NCBI GenBank assembly: GCA_002151545.1
Contig: CP021237.1
Span: 1,550,001 to 1,614,000, forward strand
Length of the DNA stretch: 64,000 nt
Direction of reading: 5' to 3'
Source: Sphingobacteriaceae bacterium GW460-11-11-14-LB5
Lineage (GTDB): Bacteria; Bacteroidota; Bacteroidia; Sphingobacteriales; Sphingobacteriaceae
Shown: piece after piece, positions 16,732 through 29,800 of the stretch
How positions within the stretch are numbered: the stretch's first letter is position 1
Layout: every line of letters begins with the position of its first letter
Translations under genes and position numbers: made by a program
Notes under the pieces: generated by a model
Databases searched by the model: none
What the model was told of the DNA's origin: nothing
What the model saw: only the letters and a program-made list of their open reading frames with translations

Positions 16732-17346
16732 ATGATTGCAGTTAATTTATCTGATGAAGATAGGTGGAAGAAATACAATAATTTTTCGCCACTAGTCTCA
16801 ATTTTCAAGAAATTTCACCCGCTTAATGATGAAATAGAAAAGCGGATTAACCAGCACACTTTTCCAATCAGCTACAAAAAGAATAAATACCTCGTCTCAC
16901 CAGTTGATCGCAACAAGTTCCTTTTTTTAATTGTTAAAGGTGTGGTGAGGGGTTTTATAAAAGATGGAGATAATGAGATTACCACATGGATTGCCAAAGA
17001 GAATGAAGTGGTAGGTACCATACGTAATTTGTGGATAGATGGCGATTCGGAAGAGTATTTACAGGCATTAGAAGATGTAGATTTAGTTGCCATCCCGCAT
17101 GTATTATCCGAATATCTTTACGAAAATTTTCCGGAAGCGAATATCGTGGGCAGAAAGATGATGGAGTTGTATTACCGCTCGGCAGAAGAGCGTGCTTACC
17201 TGTGCCGGATTTCGTCAGCCGAGAAAAGATATAAACGGTTTTTACTCTCTTTCCCTGATTTAATTAACCGCGTTTCTTTAAAACATATTGCTTCTTTTTT
17301 AGCCATCAGGCTCGAAACATTGAGTAGGATCAGGGCGAAGATTTAA
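16732..17346 (+). CDS. Crp/Fnr-like regulator with cyclic-nucleotide-binding fold
   Basis: This 204-residue protein has the Bacteroidota-type Crp/Fnr layout. A cNMP-binding-like beta barrel spans about 28-120, including KYLVSPVDRNKFLFLIVKGVVRGFIKDGDNEITTWIAKENEVVG. A long dimerisation helix covers ~130-160, and a short helix-turn-helix lies at the C-terminus (RVSLKHIASFLAIRLETLSRIR, about 179-201). The strict cAMP-binding RxS motif of the phosphate-binding cassette is not evident, so it may sense something else or nothing. It is the last gene before the giant adhesin cassettes and is separated from them by a terminator and 450 bases, so a regulatory link is only possible. Confidence 0.82.
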   Translation: MIAVNLSDEDRWKKYNNFSPLVSIFKKFHPLNDEIEKRINQHTFPISYKKNKYLVSPVDRNKFLFLIVKGVVRGFIKDGDNEITTWIAKENEVVGTIRNLWIDGDSEEYLQALEDVDLVAIPHVLSEYLYENFPEANIVGRKMMELYYRSAEERAYLCRISSAEKRYKRFLLSFPDLINRVSLKHIASFLAIRLETLSRIRAKI

Positions 17347-17386
17347 TTCTTATCATTCGATTTATTTTCTTGCTTTTTTTAAGGTG

Positions 17387-17424
17387 AAGGGTTTAGGATT
17401 TTAACAGATCTTAAACCCTTTTTG
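17387..17424 (+). terminator. Terminator after the Crp-like gene
   Basis: A 13-bp stem (17387-17399 with 17408-17420, AAGGGTTTA pairing with TAAACCCTT, one G-U pair) is followed by TTTG. It lies 41 bases after the stop codon and isolates the upstream genes from the adhesin cassette. Confidence 0.8.
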
Positions 17425-17459
17425 TTTATGCCTGAAAATTACATTTCTAGTTTTAATCA

Positions 17460-17475
17460 GTAGTATAAATACTAC
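17460..17475. promoter_or_regulatory. Operator-like palindrome upstream of the first giant gene
   Basis: GTAGTATAAATACTAC is a perfect inverted repeat with 7-bp arms and a two-base centre. It stands in otherwise unstructured AT-rich sequence about 190 bases before the predicted promoter. It is compatible with a dimeric regulator site or a small hairpin; no regulator can be named. Confidence 0.3.
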
Positions 17476-17646
17476 ATGTGATTAGATAGTTGTTGATTAA
17501 TATCAAAAAAACACTTCGCAGACTGGTTGTTGTATGCCAGCATAGTAAAAGTTAATTTCTTTTTTTGTTTACTTTGTAGTATTGGTAATACAGTTTTTGA
17601 CAATTTAAGTACAAAAATCGTTAACAATATTGTGGTTTTTTGGTGC

Positions 17647-17677
17647 TTGCAGGAGTGTTAAAAATAACATACTTTTG
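17647..17677 (+). promoter_or_regulatory. Candidate promoter of the first adhesin cassette
   Basis: TTG at 17647-17649 and TACTTTTG at 17670-17677 are spaced by 20 bases and match the Bacteroidota pattern TTG-N(17-23)-TAnnTTTG. Transcription would leave a 5' leader of about 190 bases. The rest of the 525-base gap (17347-17871) holds the terminator at 17387, the palindrome at 17460 and a small inverted repeat GTATT-ggt-AATAC at 17579-17591. Confidence 0.5.
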
Positions 17678-17871
17678 CCACCCTTAAAAACGGCATTTTA
17701 TAATAGTCTCTATCTCTTCAAAAGTGTTTTATAATCAGCGTACAAACGCGGTTTTTACTGCATCCTATAAAGAGAAATTTTTATTGAAAAACAACCTTTT
17801 TAGGAAGATTTTGTGCTCATCGGATGAGATCAATTACATGCAGTGATTAACCAATTATTTCCAGGTGGAAA

Positions 17872-20800
17872 ATGAATAAAATTATACAACGCTTTCTCTT
17901 CAGTTTTCAAAAAGAAACAAGGTTCAAACTAATGGCATTGTCGTTATTTTTACTGGTTTCTTATTCTTCAGCTACTGCGCAAACTTACAAAACGCACTAT
18001 ATTGCTCCTGCACCATGGCAATATTGGAGTAGCGCCAATGAAATTGTCATTTCCACCAATACTGCCGGAACTACTGCAACCGTTAAGAAAAGTGATGGAA
18101 GTTCAATTACGACTTTAACACCCACTCCCGGCAACCCGGCAGTTTACAGGTTTGCCGGTGATCCGGTTGGTTTAGCAAAAAACAGCCTGAATACGATACT
18201 TAATGCTGCAGGAATTATTGTGACCGGTAACAATCCAATTGCGGTAAATATCAGGAACGTAGCTTCTGACGATATTCCTGCTGGTGCATATAGCTCTACC
18301 AATGATCAGTATATTAAAGGGAATGCTTCATTATTCAGCTTTGGAGATGCTGCCGTTGGTAATGCTTTCAGGGTAGGTTATTATCGCGATGGGGATCTGA
18401 ATGGCGTGGCAGCCAGTGTTTCTACCAAGCGGCCAGTATATAGTATTCTGGCGATCGAAAATAATACCACGATCAAACTTAATGGTACGGCCATTACTAC
18501 ATTAAATGCCGGTCAAAGTTATATTTTACAGGCTGCCATGGGGAGTTTGGTGGAAACATCAGGCCCTGTTGTAATGAATACCGGAATAAACGTAGATGCG
18601 CCGGAGGCCTGTGGTGATGGTGCTTATAATCCGGTTCCTCCAATTTCTTCTTTGGGCAATGAATATGTGGTGATCAGGGGAAAAGGAAATAATACGGCTG
18701 AACAAACCACTATTATAGCTTCAGAAGCGAACACCAATGTAACCGTATCTAATTTTGATCACAATGGCGTACTGCAATCAACCAATACCTATAACCTCAT
18801 TGCTGAGGGAAGTTTTATCACTTTCCCCAATGGCGTATCTACCGGAACCAATACAGGAAACGTTCAGGTAGGGGATGCATCTTCGGGATCGAGGATTGTA
18901 GCAACAAAAAATGTAGTAGCCTATTCGGGTACTGCAAATCAATGTGAAGTTGATATAGCCACTTTAGCACCGCTGAGTGCCTGTGGAGGTTCGTTAAAAG
19001 CAGAAACCTACAAGTTTAGAGGCAATAATCTGGGAGATTTGCCATACTTCGCTTATCTGATTACCAAAAGTTCTACTGATAAAATCTATCTAACCACTAA
19101 CGGAGGTTCGCCGGCATTTAACAATACAGATGTGGAAACTATCCCTGGGGTAGGGGTACGTAGACAATTGGGAAGTTCTGGTGCTTATGCCATCGATTTT
19201 GAGAATACGAATATTGGTAACCCGAATTCATTTTATTTAAGCAGTAATACCAGATGGACTGTTGCCATGGTACAATCGGGTGGTGGTTTTTCGATGTCGA
19301 ATTTTCTTTCCCCATTTCCGGAGAAAGCATTAAAACCAACCTTTGCGCAAGCCGATTGTGCATCTGCATTATTAAGTGCCGATGCCAATAGTAATGCTCC
19401 TTTTCAATGGTATCTAAATGGAGTGGCTATTGCGGGTGCAACTGCGAGGACTTATCAGGCTACGGTTTCTGGTTCTTATACCATCACGTCGACATTAGAT
19501 TGCGGAATCAGTTCACAATCACTTCCGGTAACCATTGCCTTATGTAATGTTGATTTGATCTTAACCAAGGCGGTTGATGATACATCACCAGCAAAAGGAG
19601 GGACGGTTAATTTTACCATCACCGTAAAAAATTCGAACGTTGCTTCAGGTACAGTTACCGGTACAGGTAATGCAATAGCTGTTTCGGCAACAGATTTGCT
19701 TCCTTCAGGATATACTTATGTTTCAAGTGTGGCCGCTACCGGAACATCTTACGATCCAACTACAGGTTTGTGGTCAATTGGAAGTATGAATGCTGGTCAG
19801 AGCCTTACGCTTACTATAACCGCTAAGGTTAATAATTCTGGAAATTACAATAATACTGCAACAGTAACCGGACCACAGGCAGATCCTGTATTGTCAAATA
19901 ATACCGCTTCGGCAAGTGTTACACCGGTAAATATTTCATTAACATCGGCAACGGGAACAGATAACCAATCGATCTGTGTTGGTGGAACTACAACAGCAAT
20001 CCAATATCTGATTACAGGAACACCTATCGTTTTAGTAACAGGTTTAGGTTCATCAGGGCTGAATTATGGAACCACAACTTCCAATGGAAATACTATTTTA
20101 ACTATTGATGCTGGGACGGTATCTAATGCTGGCAATTATAATTATACGGTAAGGGCAACATATGCGTCCCCATCTGTTACGGTTATTAATGCAACAGGAT
20201 CTATCGTTGTAAGTCCTCAGGTAACTACCCCCGTTTTTACGCTGGGTGCTACTTCATCCCGCTGTCAGGGCTTCGGTACACAAACCTATTCGGCAACAGC
20301 CAGCAACGCGACTGGAATTACCTATAGCATTAGTCCGGCAAATTCCGGTGTAGTTAATGCCAATACCGGTGCGGTAACCTGGTCGTCTGTTTATAATGGT
20401 ACTGCAACGATTACGGCGACTGCTGTAGGGATATGCGGAACTAAAACAGCAAATCATACCGTAACGATTAATTCAACAGGAACGATTAGCGGGGCCGCTA
20501 CCGTTTGTTCTGGTTCAAACGGAACATTGACCTTATCTGGTGCGCCTTCAACTGTGGTGCGTTGGGAATCATCAACAGATAATGGTATAAACTGGACGAC
20601 AATTGCAAATACCACAACAACTTTAAATTATAGCAATATTGCTGCAACTACGCTTTACAGAGCAATTGTTTCTGGTGGAGGCTGTACCAATGCCGCTTCA
20701 GGAACAGCAAATGTAACGGTAACACCTCGTCCGGTAATTGCTAATCAAACTTATTACATCTGTAAAACAGGTAGTTTTACTTTTGCACCAATTGATGTGC

Positions 20801-23800
20801 CTAATGGAACAACCTACACATGGTCTAGTCCAACGCTTTCTTCTGCAAATATTACCGGCGGAACCGCTGGTACTGATCAGCTTTCGGTTAATCAAACCTT
20901 AACCAATTCAGGTACAACATTACAAACGGCAACCTACACGGTTACGCCTACTTATTCATCATGTTCGGGTAATGCTTTCACTATTACTGTATATGTGGTG
21001 CCAACGCTTACGGCTACAGCAAGCGGAACAAGTATCTGTTCTGCATCTGCGTTTAGTGTTACGCCAAATAGTAATGTAAATGGAACAAGCTATACCTGGA
21101 CAGCAGTTTTAGCAAACGGAACAGCCTCGGGGTTTTCGAATCAATCTACTGCGGTTACTGCGCCAATTTCGCAAACCTTAACAAACACTTCAGGAGCCGA
21201 TGCTACTGTAAGATATACCGTAACACCAATTTATAATGGTTGTAGCGGCGCTACTTTTACTTTCGATGTGATTGTAAGAACGGCTACACCAGCACCAACG
21301 GCAAGCAACCAGACTTTCTGCGAGATTTCCAATGCTACAGTTGCGAATTTAGCTGCAGCAGAGACTTCAGTTAAATGGTACACACAGGCAACAGGCGGAA
21401 CCGCCCTGGCTTCGGGTACAGCTTTGACCAATGGCACTTATTATGCCAGTCAGACTTTAAACGGTTGTGAGAGCGCAAGCCGTGCACAGATCACGGTAAC
21501 GATTACAGCTACACCAGCACCAACGGCAAGCAACCAGACTTTCTGCGAAATCTCGAATGCTACAGTTGCGAATTTAGCTGCTGCAGGAACTTCAGTTAAA
21601 TGGTATACCCAGGCAACAGGCGGAACCGCCCTGGCTTCGGGTACAGCTTTGACCAATGGCACTTATTATGCCAGTCAGACTTTAAACAGTTGTGAGAGCG
21701 CAAGCCGTGCACAGATCACGGTAACGATCACAGCTACAGCTGCACCAACGGCAAGCAACCAGACTTTCTGCGAAATCTCCAATGCTACGGTTGCGAATTT
21801 AGCTGCGGCAGGAACTACGGTTAAATGGTATACCCAGGCAACAGGCGGAACAGCCCTGGCTTCAACAACTGCGTTGACCAATGGCACTTATTATGCCAGT
21901 CAGACTTTAAACAGTTGTGAGAGCGCAACCCGTGCACAGATCACGGTAACAATCACAGCTACACCAGCACCAACGTCAAGTAACCAGACTTTCTGCGAAA
22001 TCGCCAGTGCTACGGTTGCGAATTTAGCTGCGGCAGGAACTTCAGTTAAATGGTATACTCAGGCAACAGGCGGGACAGCCCTGGCTTCAACAACTGCGTT
22101 GACCAATGGCACTTATTATGCCAGTCAGACTTTAAACAGTTGTGAGAGCGCAAGCCGTGCACAGATCACTGTAACGATCACAGCTACAGCTGCACCAACG
22201 GCAAGCAACCAGACTTTCTGCGAAATCTCCAATGCTACGGTTGCGAATTTAGCTGCGGCAGGAACTACGGTTAAATGGTATACCCAGGCAACAGGCGGAA
22301 CCGCCCTGGCTTCGGGTACAGCTTTAACCAATGGCACTTATTATGCCAGTCAGACTTTAAACGGTTGTGAGAGCGCAAGCCGTGCACAGATCACGGTAAC
22401 AATCACGGCTACACCAGCACCAACGGCAAGCAACCAGACTTTCTGCGAAATCTCGAATGCTACGGTTGCGAATTTAGCTGCAGCAGGGACTTCAGTTAAA
22501 TGGTACACCCAGGCAACGGGCGGAACTGCTTTGGCTTCGGGAACAGCTTTGACCAATGGTACTTATTATGCCAGTCAGACTTTAAACAGTTGTGAGAGCG
22601 CAAGCCGTGCACAGATCACGGTAACGATTTATCAAACGCCAAAAGGCTTTAATGATACCAGGACTTTAGATTGTGCTGGAAGTTTTAGCTATAATATTCA
22701 AACCTTAAATATTAATAATACGGCTAATGGTGGGAATTCGGTTCCGGCATCCTTCACCTGGACAGTAAATTCAAATACGAATGTTACGGGTGCTGCTAAT
22801 GGAACGGGTAATACAATTACGCAAACTTTAATTAATACGAGTAACAGTATCCAAACAATCGTGTATACCATAACACCAAAGGCAACTGTTACAGGTGGTT
22901 GCGTTGGTAATGCATTTACTGTAACGGTATCTGTTCCGGTATGCTCGTCGATATCGATTACAAAATCTGCGGATGTTTCATCAGTTAATAAAGCTGGAAA
23001 TGTTATTCATTACACCATAACGGTAAGCAATACTGGAAATGCAAATCAAAATAACGTAATCGTTAGCGATCCCTTGCTAGGTGGTGCTTTAAGCAACCCA
23101 ACAAAAACCGGAAATACAGATAATATTTTAGAAAAAGGCGAAATCTGGACTTACAATGGATCTTATACAGTACTTCAATCAGATTTAAATAATAATGGTA
23201 ACCCAACAAATAACCTAGGAAAGGTTACCAATACAGCAAGTGTTAGTACCACCGAGTTACCAACGGCAAAGACAGCAACGGCTGATGTTAACATTGCTTT
23301 AAGTCCGGCGGTTACTTTAGTGAAAACCGGAACATTAAACATTAATGGAAACTCGATCAGTTACCTGTTTACAGTTAAAAATACCGGTAATGTAACCTTG
23401 AATAACCTCGTGATAACAGATAGCAAGGTTACGGGCACTATAACATTGGCTGCTACAACACTGGCACCCGGAATGAGTACTACGGCTACGGCTTCATATA
23501 CAATTTCTACTGCTGAAAAGGCCTTAGGCTCGGTGAGCAATACCGCTACTGTTAGCGGAAAAGATCCGTTAAATGGCACTGTTTCTGATATTTCGGGAAC
23601 TACTGAAGGCAACAATACACCAACTGTAACCAATACCGGCGTTTATGCAGTTGATGATGAAGGAACTTTAAATGCAGTAACAGGCGGTGTTGCCGTGAAC
23701 AATGTGTTGGTTAACGATAAAGTGAACGGTAACCAGGCTACTTTAGCTAATGTGACCATCAGTCAGATTTCGAGTTCAAACCCTAACATCTCTATTGATC

Positions 23801-26800
23801 CTGCAACTGGAAAAGTAAATGTTCTTCCGGGTACACCTGTAGGAACATATACATTGGTTTATCAGATTGAAGATAAAGCAAACCCTGGAAATGTAAAAGA
23901 AGCGACTGTTACGGTTCACTTGATTAGCGGAGCGATATTAGCTGTTGATAATAGTGGAAGTGCAAATAGTGTTACCGGCGGAACGGCGGTTGCTAATATT
24001 CTGGGTAACGATACCTACAATGGTGGTGCACAAGCAAACCTATCTAATGTCACCATTACCAACGGTACAAACGATAGCAATGGTAAAGTAACACTCGATC
24101 CGGCAACAGGCGCGGTAAGTGTGGCTGCCAATACTCCAGCTGGTGTTTACACCTTGACTTATACGATCACCGATAAACTGGATGCTTTGAAAACTTCGAC
24201 CGCAACGGTGAAAGTAACCGTGGCTTCAGGCGCATTATTGGCTAAAGATGATGCAGGGACAGCTAACTCGGTTACAGGCGGAACAGCAGTAGCCAATGTT
24301 TTGACAAACGATACTTACAACGGAACGACAACTGCTCCGACTTTAAATGATGTCACCATTACCAACGGTACAAACGATAGCAATGGTAAAGTAACACTCG
24401 ATCCGGCAACAGGCGCGGTAAGTGTGGCTGCGAATACCCCAGCTGGTGTTTACACCTTAACTTATACCATCACCGATAAACTGGATGCTTCGAAAACTTC
24501 TACTGCAACAGTGAAAGTAACCGTGAATTCAGGTACATTATTGGCGAAGGATGATGCCGGCACTTCAAATTCAGTAACCGGCGGAACAGCGGTTGCCAAT
24601 GTTTTGGCAAACGATACTTACAACGGAACAACTGTTGCTCCAACTTTGGCTGATGTGACCATCACGAATGGTAGCAACGATAGCAATGGTAAAGTAACAC
24701 TCGATCCGGCAACAGGCGCGGTAAGTGTGGCTGCCAATACTCCAGCTGGTGTTTACACCTTGACTTATACGATCACCGATAAACTGGATGCTTTGAAAAC
24801 TTCGACCGCAACGGTGAAAGTAACCGTGGCTTCAGGCGCATTATTGGCTAAAGATGATGCAGGGACAGCTAACTCGGTTACAGGCGGAACAGCAGTAGCC
24901 AATGTTTTGACAAACGATACTTACAACGGAACGACAACTGCTCCGACTTTAAATGATGTCACCATTACCAACGGTACAAACGATAGCAATGGTAAAGTAA
25001 CACTCGATCCGGCAACAGGCGCGGTAAGTGTGGCTGCGAATACCCCAGCTGGTGTTTACACCTTAACTTATACCATCACCGATAAACTGGATGCTTCGAA
25101 AACTTCTACTGCAACAGTGAAAGTAACCGTGAATTCAGGTACATTATTGGCGAAGGATGATGCCGGCACTTCAAATTCAGTAACCGGCGGAACAGCGGTT
25201 GCCAATGTTTTGGCAAACGATACTTACAACGGAACAACTGTTGCTCCAACTTTGGCTGATGTGACCATCACGAATGGTAGCAACGATAGCAATGGTAAAG
25301 TAACACTCGATCCGGCTACAGGCGCAGTAAGTGTGGCTGCGAATACCCCGGCTGGCGTTTATACCTTAACTTATACGATCACCGATAAACTAGATGCTTC
25401 GAAAACTTCTACCGCAACGGTGAAAGTAACCGTGGCTTCAGGTACTTTATTGGCTAAAGATGATGCAGGTACTTCAAATTCGGTAACTGGTGGAACGGCA
25501 GTAGCTAATGTTTTGACAAATGATACCTACAACGGAACGACTGTTGCTCCGACTTTGGCTGATGTGACCATCACCAACGGTACAAATGATAGCAATGGTA
25601 AAGTAACACTCGATCCGGCAACAGGAGCGGTAAGTGTGGCTGCGAATACACCGGCTGGTGTTTACACCTTAACTTATACGATCACCGATAAACTGGATGC
25701 TTCGAAAACCTCTACTGCTACGGTAAAAGTAACCGTGGCTTCAGGTGCATTATTGGCGAAAGATGATGCAGGAACAGCTAACTCGGTAACAGGTGGAACG
25801 GCAGTTACGAATGTCTTGACAAACGATACTTACAACGGAACTTCAACCGCACCAACTTTGGCTGATGTCACCATTACTAACGGTACAAACGATAGCAATG
25901 GTAAAGTAACACTCGATCCGGCAACAGGAGCAGTGAGTGTGGCAGCCAATACCCCAGCTGGTGTTTATACCTTAACTTATACGATCACCGATAAACTGGA
26001 TGCTTCGAAAACTTCGACAGCAACGGTAAAAGTAACTGTGGCTTCAGGTGCTTTATTGGCGAAAGATGATGCAGGTACTTCAAATTCGGTAACCGGCGGA
26101 ACAGCGGTAGCCAATGTTTTGGTAAACGATACTTACAACGGAACAACGACAGCTCCAACTTTAAACGATGTCACCATTACCAACGGTACCAACGATAGCA
26201 ATGGTAAAGTAACACTCGATCCGGCTACAGGCGCAGTAAGTGTGGCAGCCAATACCCCGGCTGGTGTTTACACATTAACTTATACGATCACCGATAAACT
26301 GGATGCTTCGAAAACTTCTACTGCAACGGTAAAAGTAACCGTAGCTTCAGGCGTTATATTGGCGAAAGATGATGCAGGAACAGCTAACTCGGTAACAGGC
26401 GGAACAGCGGTTGCGAATGTTTTGACAAACGATACTTACAACGGAACAACCACAGCTCCAACTTTGGCTGATGTCACCATTACCAACGGTACAAACGATA
26501 GCAATGGTAAAATAACACTCGATCCGGCAACAGGAGCAGTTAGTGTGGCAGCCAATACCCCAGCCGGCGTTTACACTTTAACTTATACCATTACTGATAA
26601 ACTGGATGCTTCGAAAACTTCTACCGCAACGGTAAAAGTAACCGTGGCTTCAGGCGCGTTATTGGCGAAGGATGATGCAGGTACTTCAAACTCGGTAACA
26701 GGTGGAACGGCAGTTGCGAATGTCTTGACAAACGATACTTACAACGGAACTTCAACCGCACCAACTTTGGCTGATGTCACCATTACGAACGGTACAAATG

Positions 26801-29800
26801 ATAGCAACGGTAAAGTAACGCTCGATCCGGCAACAGGTGCGATAAGTGTTGGCGCGAATACCCCGGCTGGTGTTTACACCTTGACTTATACGATCACCGA
26901 TAAACTGGATGCTTCGAAAACGTCTACTGCTACGGTTAAGGTTACTGTTTCTTCTGGCGCATTGTTGGCGAAAGATGATGCAGGAACAGCTAATTCGGTA
27001 ACCGGTGGAACAGCGGTAGCCAATGTTTTGACAAACGATACTTATAACGGAACGACAACCGCTCCGACTTTAAACGACGTCACCATTACCAACGGTACGA
27101 ATGATAGCAACGGTAAAGTAACACTCGATCCGTCAACGGGAGCGGTAAGTGTGGCTGCGAATACCCCAGCTGGAATTTACACCTTAACTTATACGATCAC
27201 CGATAAACTGGATGCTTCTAAAACTTCTACTGCGACGGTAAAAGTAACTGTGGCTTCAGGCGCATTATTGGCGAAAGATGATGCAGGAACTGCTAATTCG
27301 GTAACAGGTGGAACAGCGGTAGCCAATGTTTTAACAAACGATACTTACAATGGAACGGCAACCGCTCCAACTTTAAATGATGTGACCATTACCAACGGTA
27401 CCAACGATAGCAATGGTAAAGTAACACTCGATCCAGCAACAGGAGTAGTAAGTGTGGCCGCGAATACACCGGCTGGTGTTTATACTTTGACTTATACCAT
27501 TACTGATAAACTGGATGCTTCGAAAACTTCTACCGCAACGGTTAAGGTTACTGTTTCATCTGGCGCATTATTGGCGAAAGATGATGCAGGTACTGCTAAC
27601 TCGGTAACCGGCGGAACAGCGGTTGCGAATGTTTTGACAAACGATACCTACAATGGAACAACGACAGCTCCAACTTTAAGCGATGTCACCATCACCAACG
27701 GTACAAATGATAGCAATGGTAAAGTAAGCCTTGATCCGGCAACAGGAGCAGTGAGTGTGGCAGCCAATACATCTGCTGGCGTTTATACGTTGATTTATAC
27801 GATCACCGATAAACTGGATGCTTCGAAAACTTCTACCGCAACGGTGAAAGTAACTGTGGCTTCAGCTGCTTTATTGGCGAAGGATGATGCAGGTACTTCA
27901 AATTCGGTAACAGGCGGAACAGCAGTTGCCAATGTTTTGTCAAACGATACTTACAATGGAACGGCAACCGCTCCAACTTTGGCTGATGTCACCATTACCA
28001 ACGGTACAAACGATAGCAACGGTAAAGTAACACTCGATCCGGCAACAGGAGCAGTAAGTGTGGCAGCCAATACACCGGCTGGTATTTATACCTTAACTTA
28101 TACCATCACCGATAAACTGGATGCTTCGAAAACTTCTACCGCAACGGTGAAAGTAACCGTGGCTTCAGGTACTTTATTGGCTAAAGATGATGCAGGAACA
28201 GCTAACTCGGTAACCGGTGGAACAGCAGTTGCGAATGTACTTTCGAACGATACCTACAATGGTACCACCACAGCACCAACTCTGGCAGACGTGACCATCA
28301 CCAACGGTACCAACGATAGCAATGGTAAAGTAACACTCGATCCGGCAACAGGAGCAGTAAGTGTGGCAGCCAACACCCCGGCTGGCGTTTACACCTTGAC
28401 TTATACCATCACCGATAAACTGGATGCTTCGAAAACCTCTACTGCAACGGTAAAAGTAACCGTGGCTTCAGCTGCTCTATTGGCGAAGGATGATGCAGGT
28501 ACTGCTAACTCGGTAACCGGCGGAACAGCGGTTGCCAATGTTTTGGTAAACGATACTTACAATGGAACAACCACAGCTCCAACTTTAAATGATGTCACCA
28601 TTACCAACGGTACAAACGATAGCAACGGTAAAGTAACACTCGATCCGGCAACAGGAGCAGTGAGTGTGGCAGCCAACACACCAGCAGGTGTTTATACTTT
28701 AACCTACACGATCACCGATAAACTGGATGCTTCGAAAACTTCTACCGCAACGGTAAAAGTAACCGTGGCTTCAGGTGCTTTATTGGCGAAGGATGATGCA
28801 GGAACAGCTAACTCGGTAACGGGTGGAACAGCGGTAGCTAATGTTTTGACAAATGATACCTACAACGGAACTTTAACCGCACCAACTTTGGCTAATGTGA
28901 CCATTACGAACGGTACCAACGATAGCAATGGTAAAGTAATACTCGATCCGGCAACAGGAGCGGTAAGTGTGGCAGCGAATACCCCGGCTGGCGTTTACAC
29001 CTTAACTTATACCATCACCGATAAACTGGATGCTTCGAAAACTTCTACCGCAACGGTAAAAGTAACCGTGGCCTCAGCTGCACTATTGGCAAAAGATGAT
29101 GCAGGAACAGCTAACTCGGTAACGGGTGGAACAGCGGTAGCTAATGTTTTGACAAATGATACCTACAACGGAACTTTAACCGCACCAACTTTGGCTAATG
29201 TGACCATTACGAACGGTACCAACGATAGCAATGGTAAAGTAATACTCGATCCGGCAACAGGAGCGGTAAGTGTGGCAGCGAATACCCCGGCTGGCGTTTA
29301 CACCTTAACTTATACCATCACCGATAAACTGGATGCTTCGAAAACTTCTACCGCAACGGTAAAAGTAACCGTGGCCTCAGCTGCACTATTGGCAAAAGAT
29401 GATGCAGGAACAGCTAATTCGGTAACAGGAGGAACAGCGGTAGCCAATGTTTTGGTAAACGATACTTATAATGGAACAACTACAGCTCCGACTTTAAATG
29501 ATGTCACCATTACCAACGGTACAAACGATAGCAATGGTAAAGTAACACTCGATCCGGCAACAGGCGCGGTAAGTGTGGCAGCGAATACCCTGGCTGGCAT
29601 TTACACCTTAACTTATACGATTACCGATAAACTGGATGCTTCGAAAACCTCTACTGCTACTGTTAAGGTTACGGTTTCATCGGGTGCTTTATTAGCGAAA
29701 GATGATGCAGGTACTGCTAATTCGGTTACAGGTGGAACAGCGGTAGCCAATGTTTTGGCAAACGATACTTACAACGGAACGACAACTGCTCCGACTTTAA

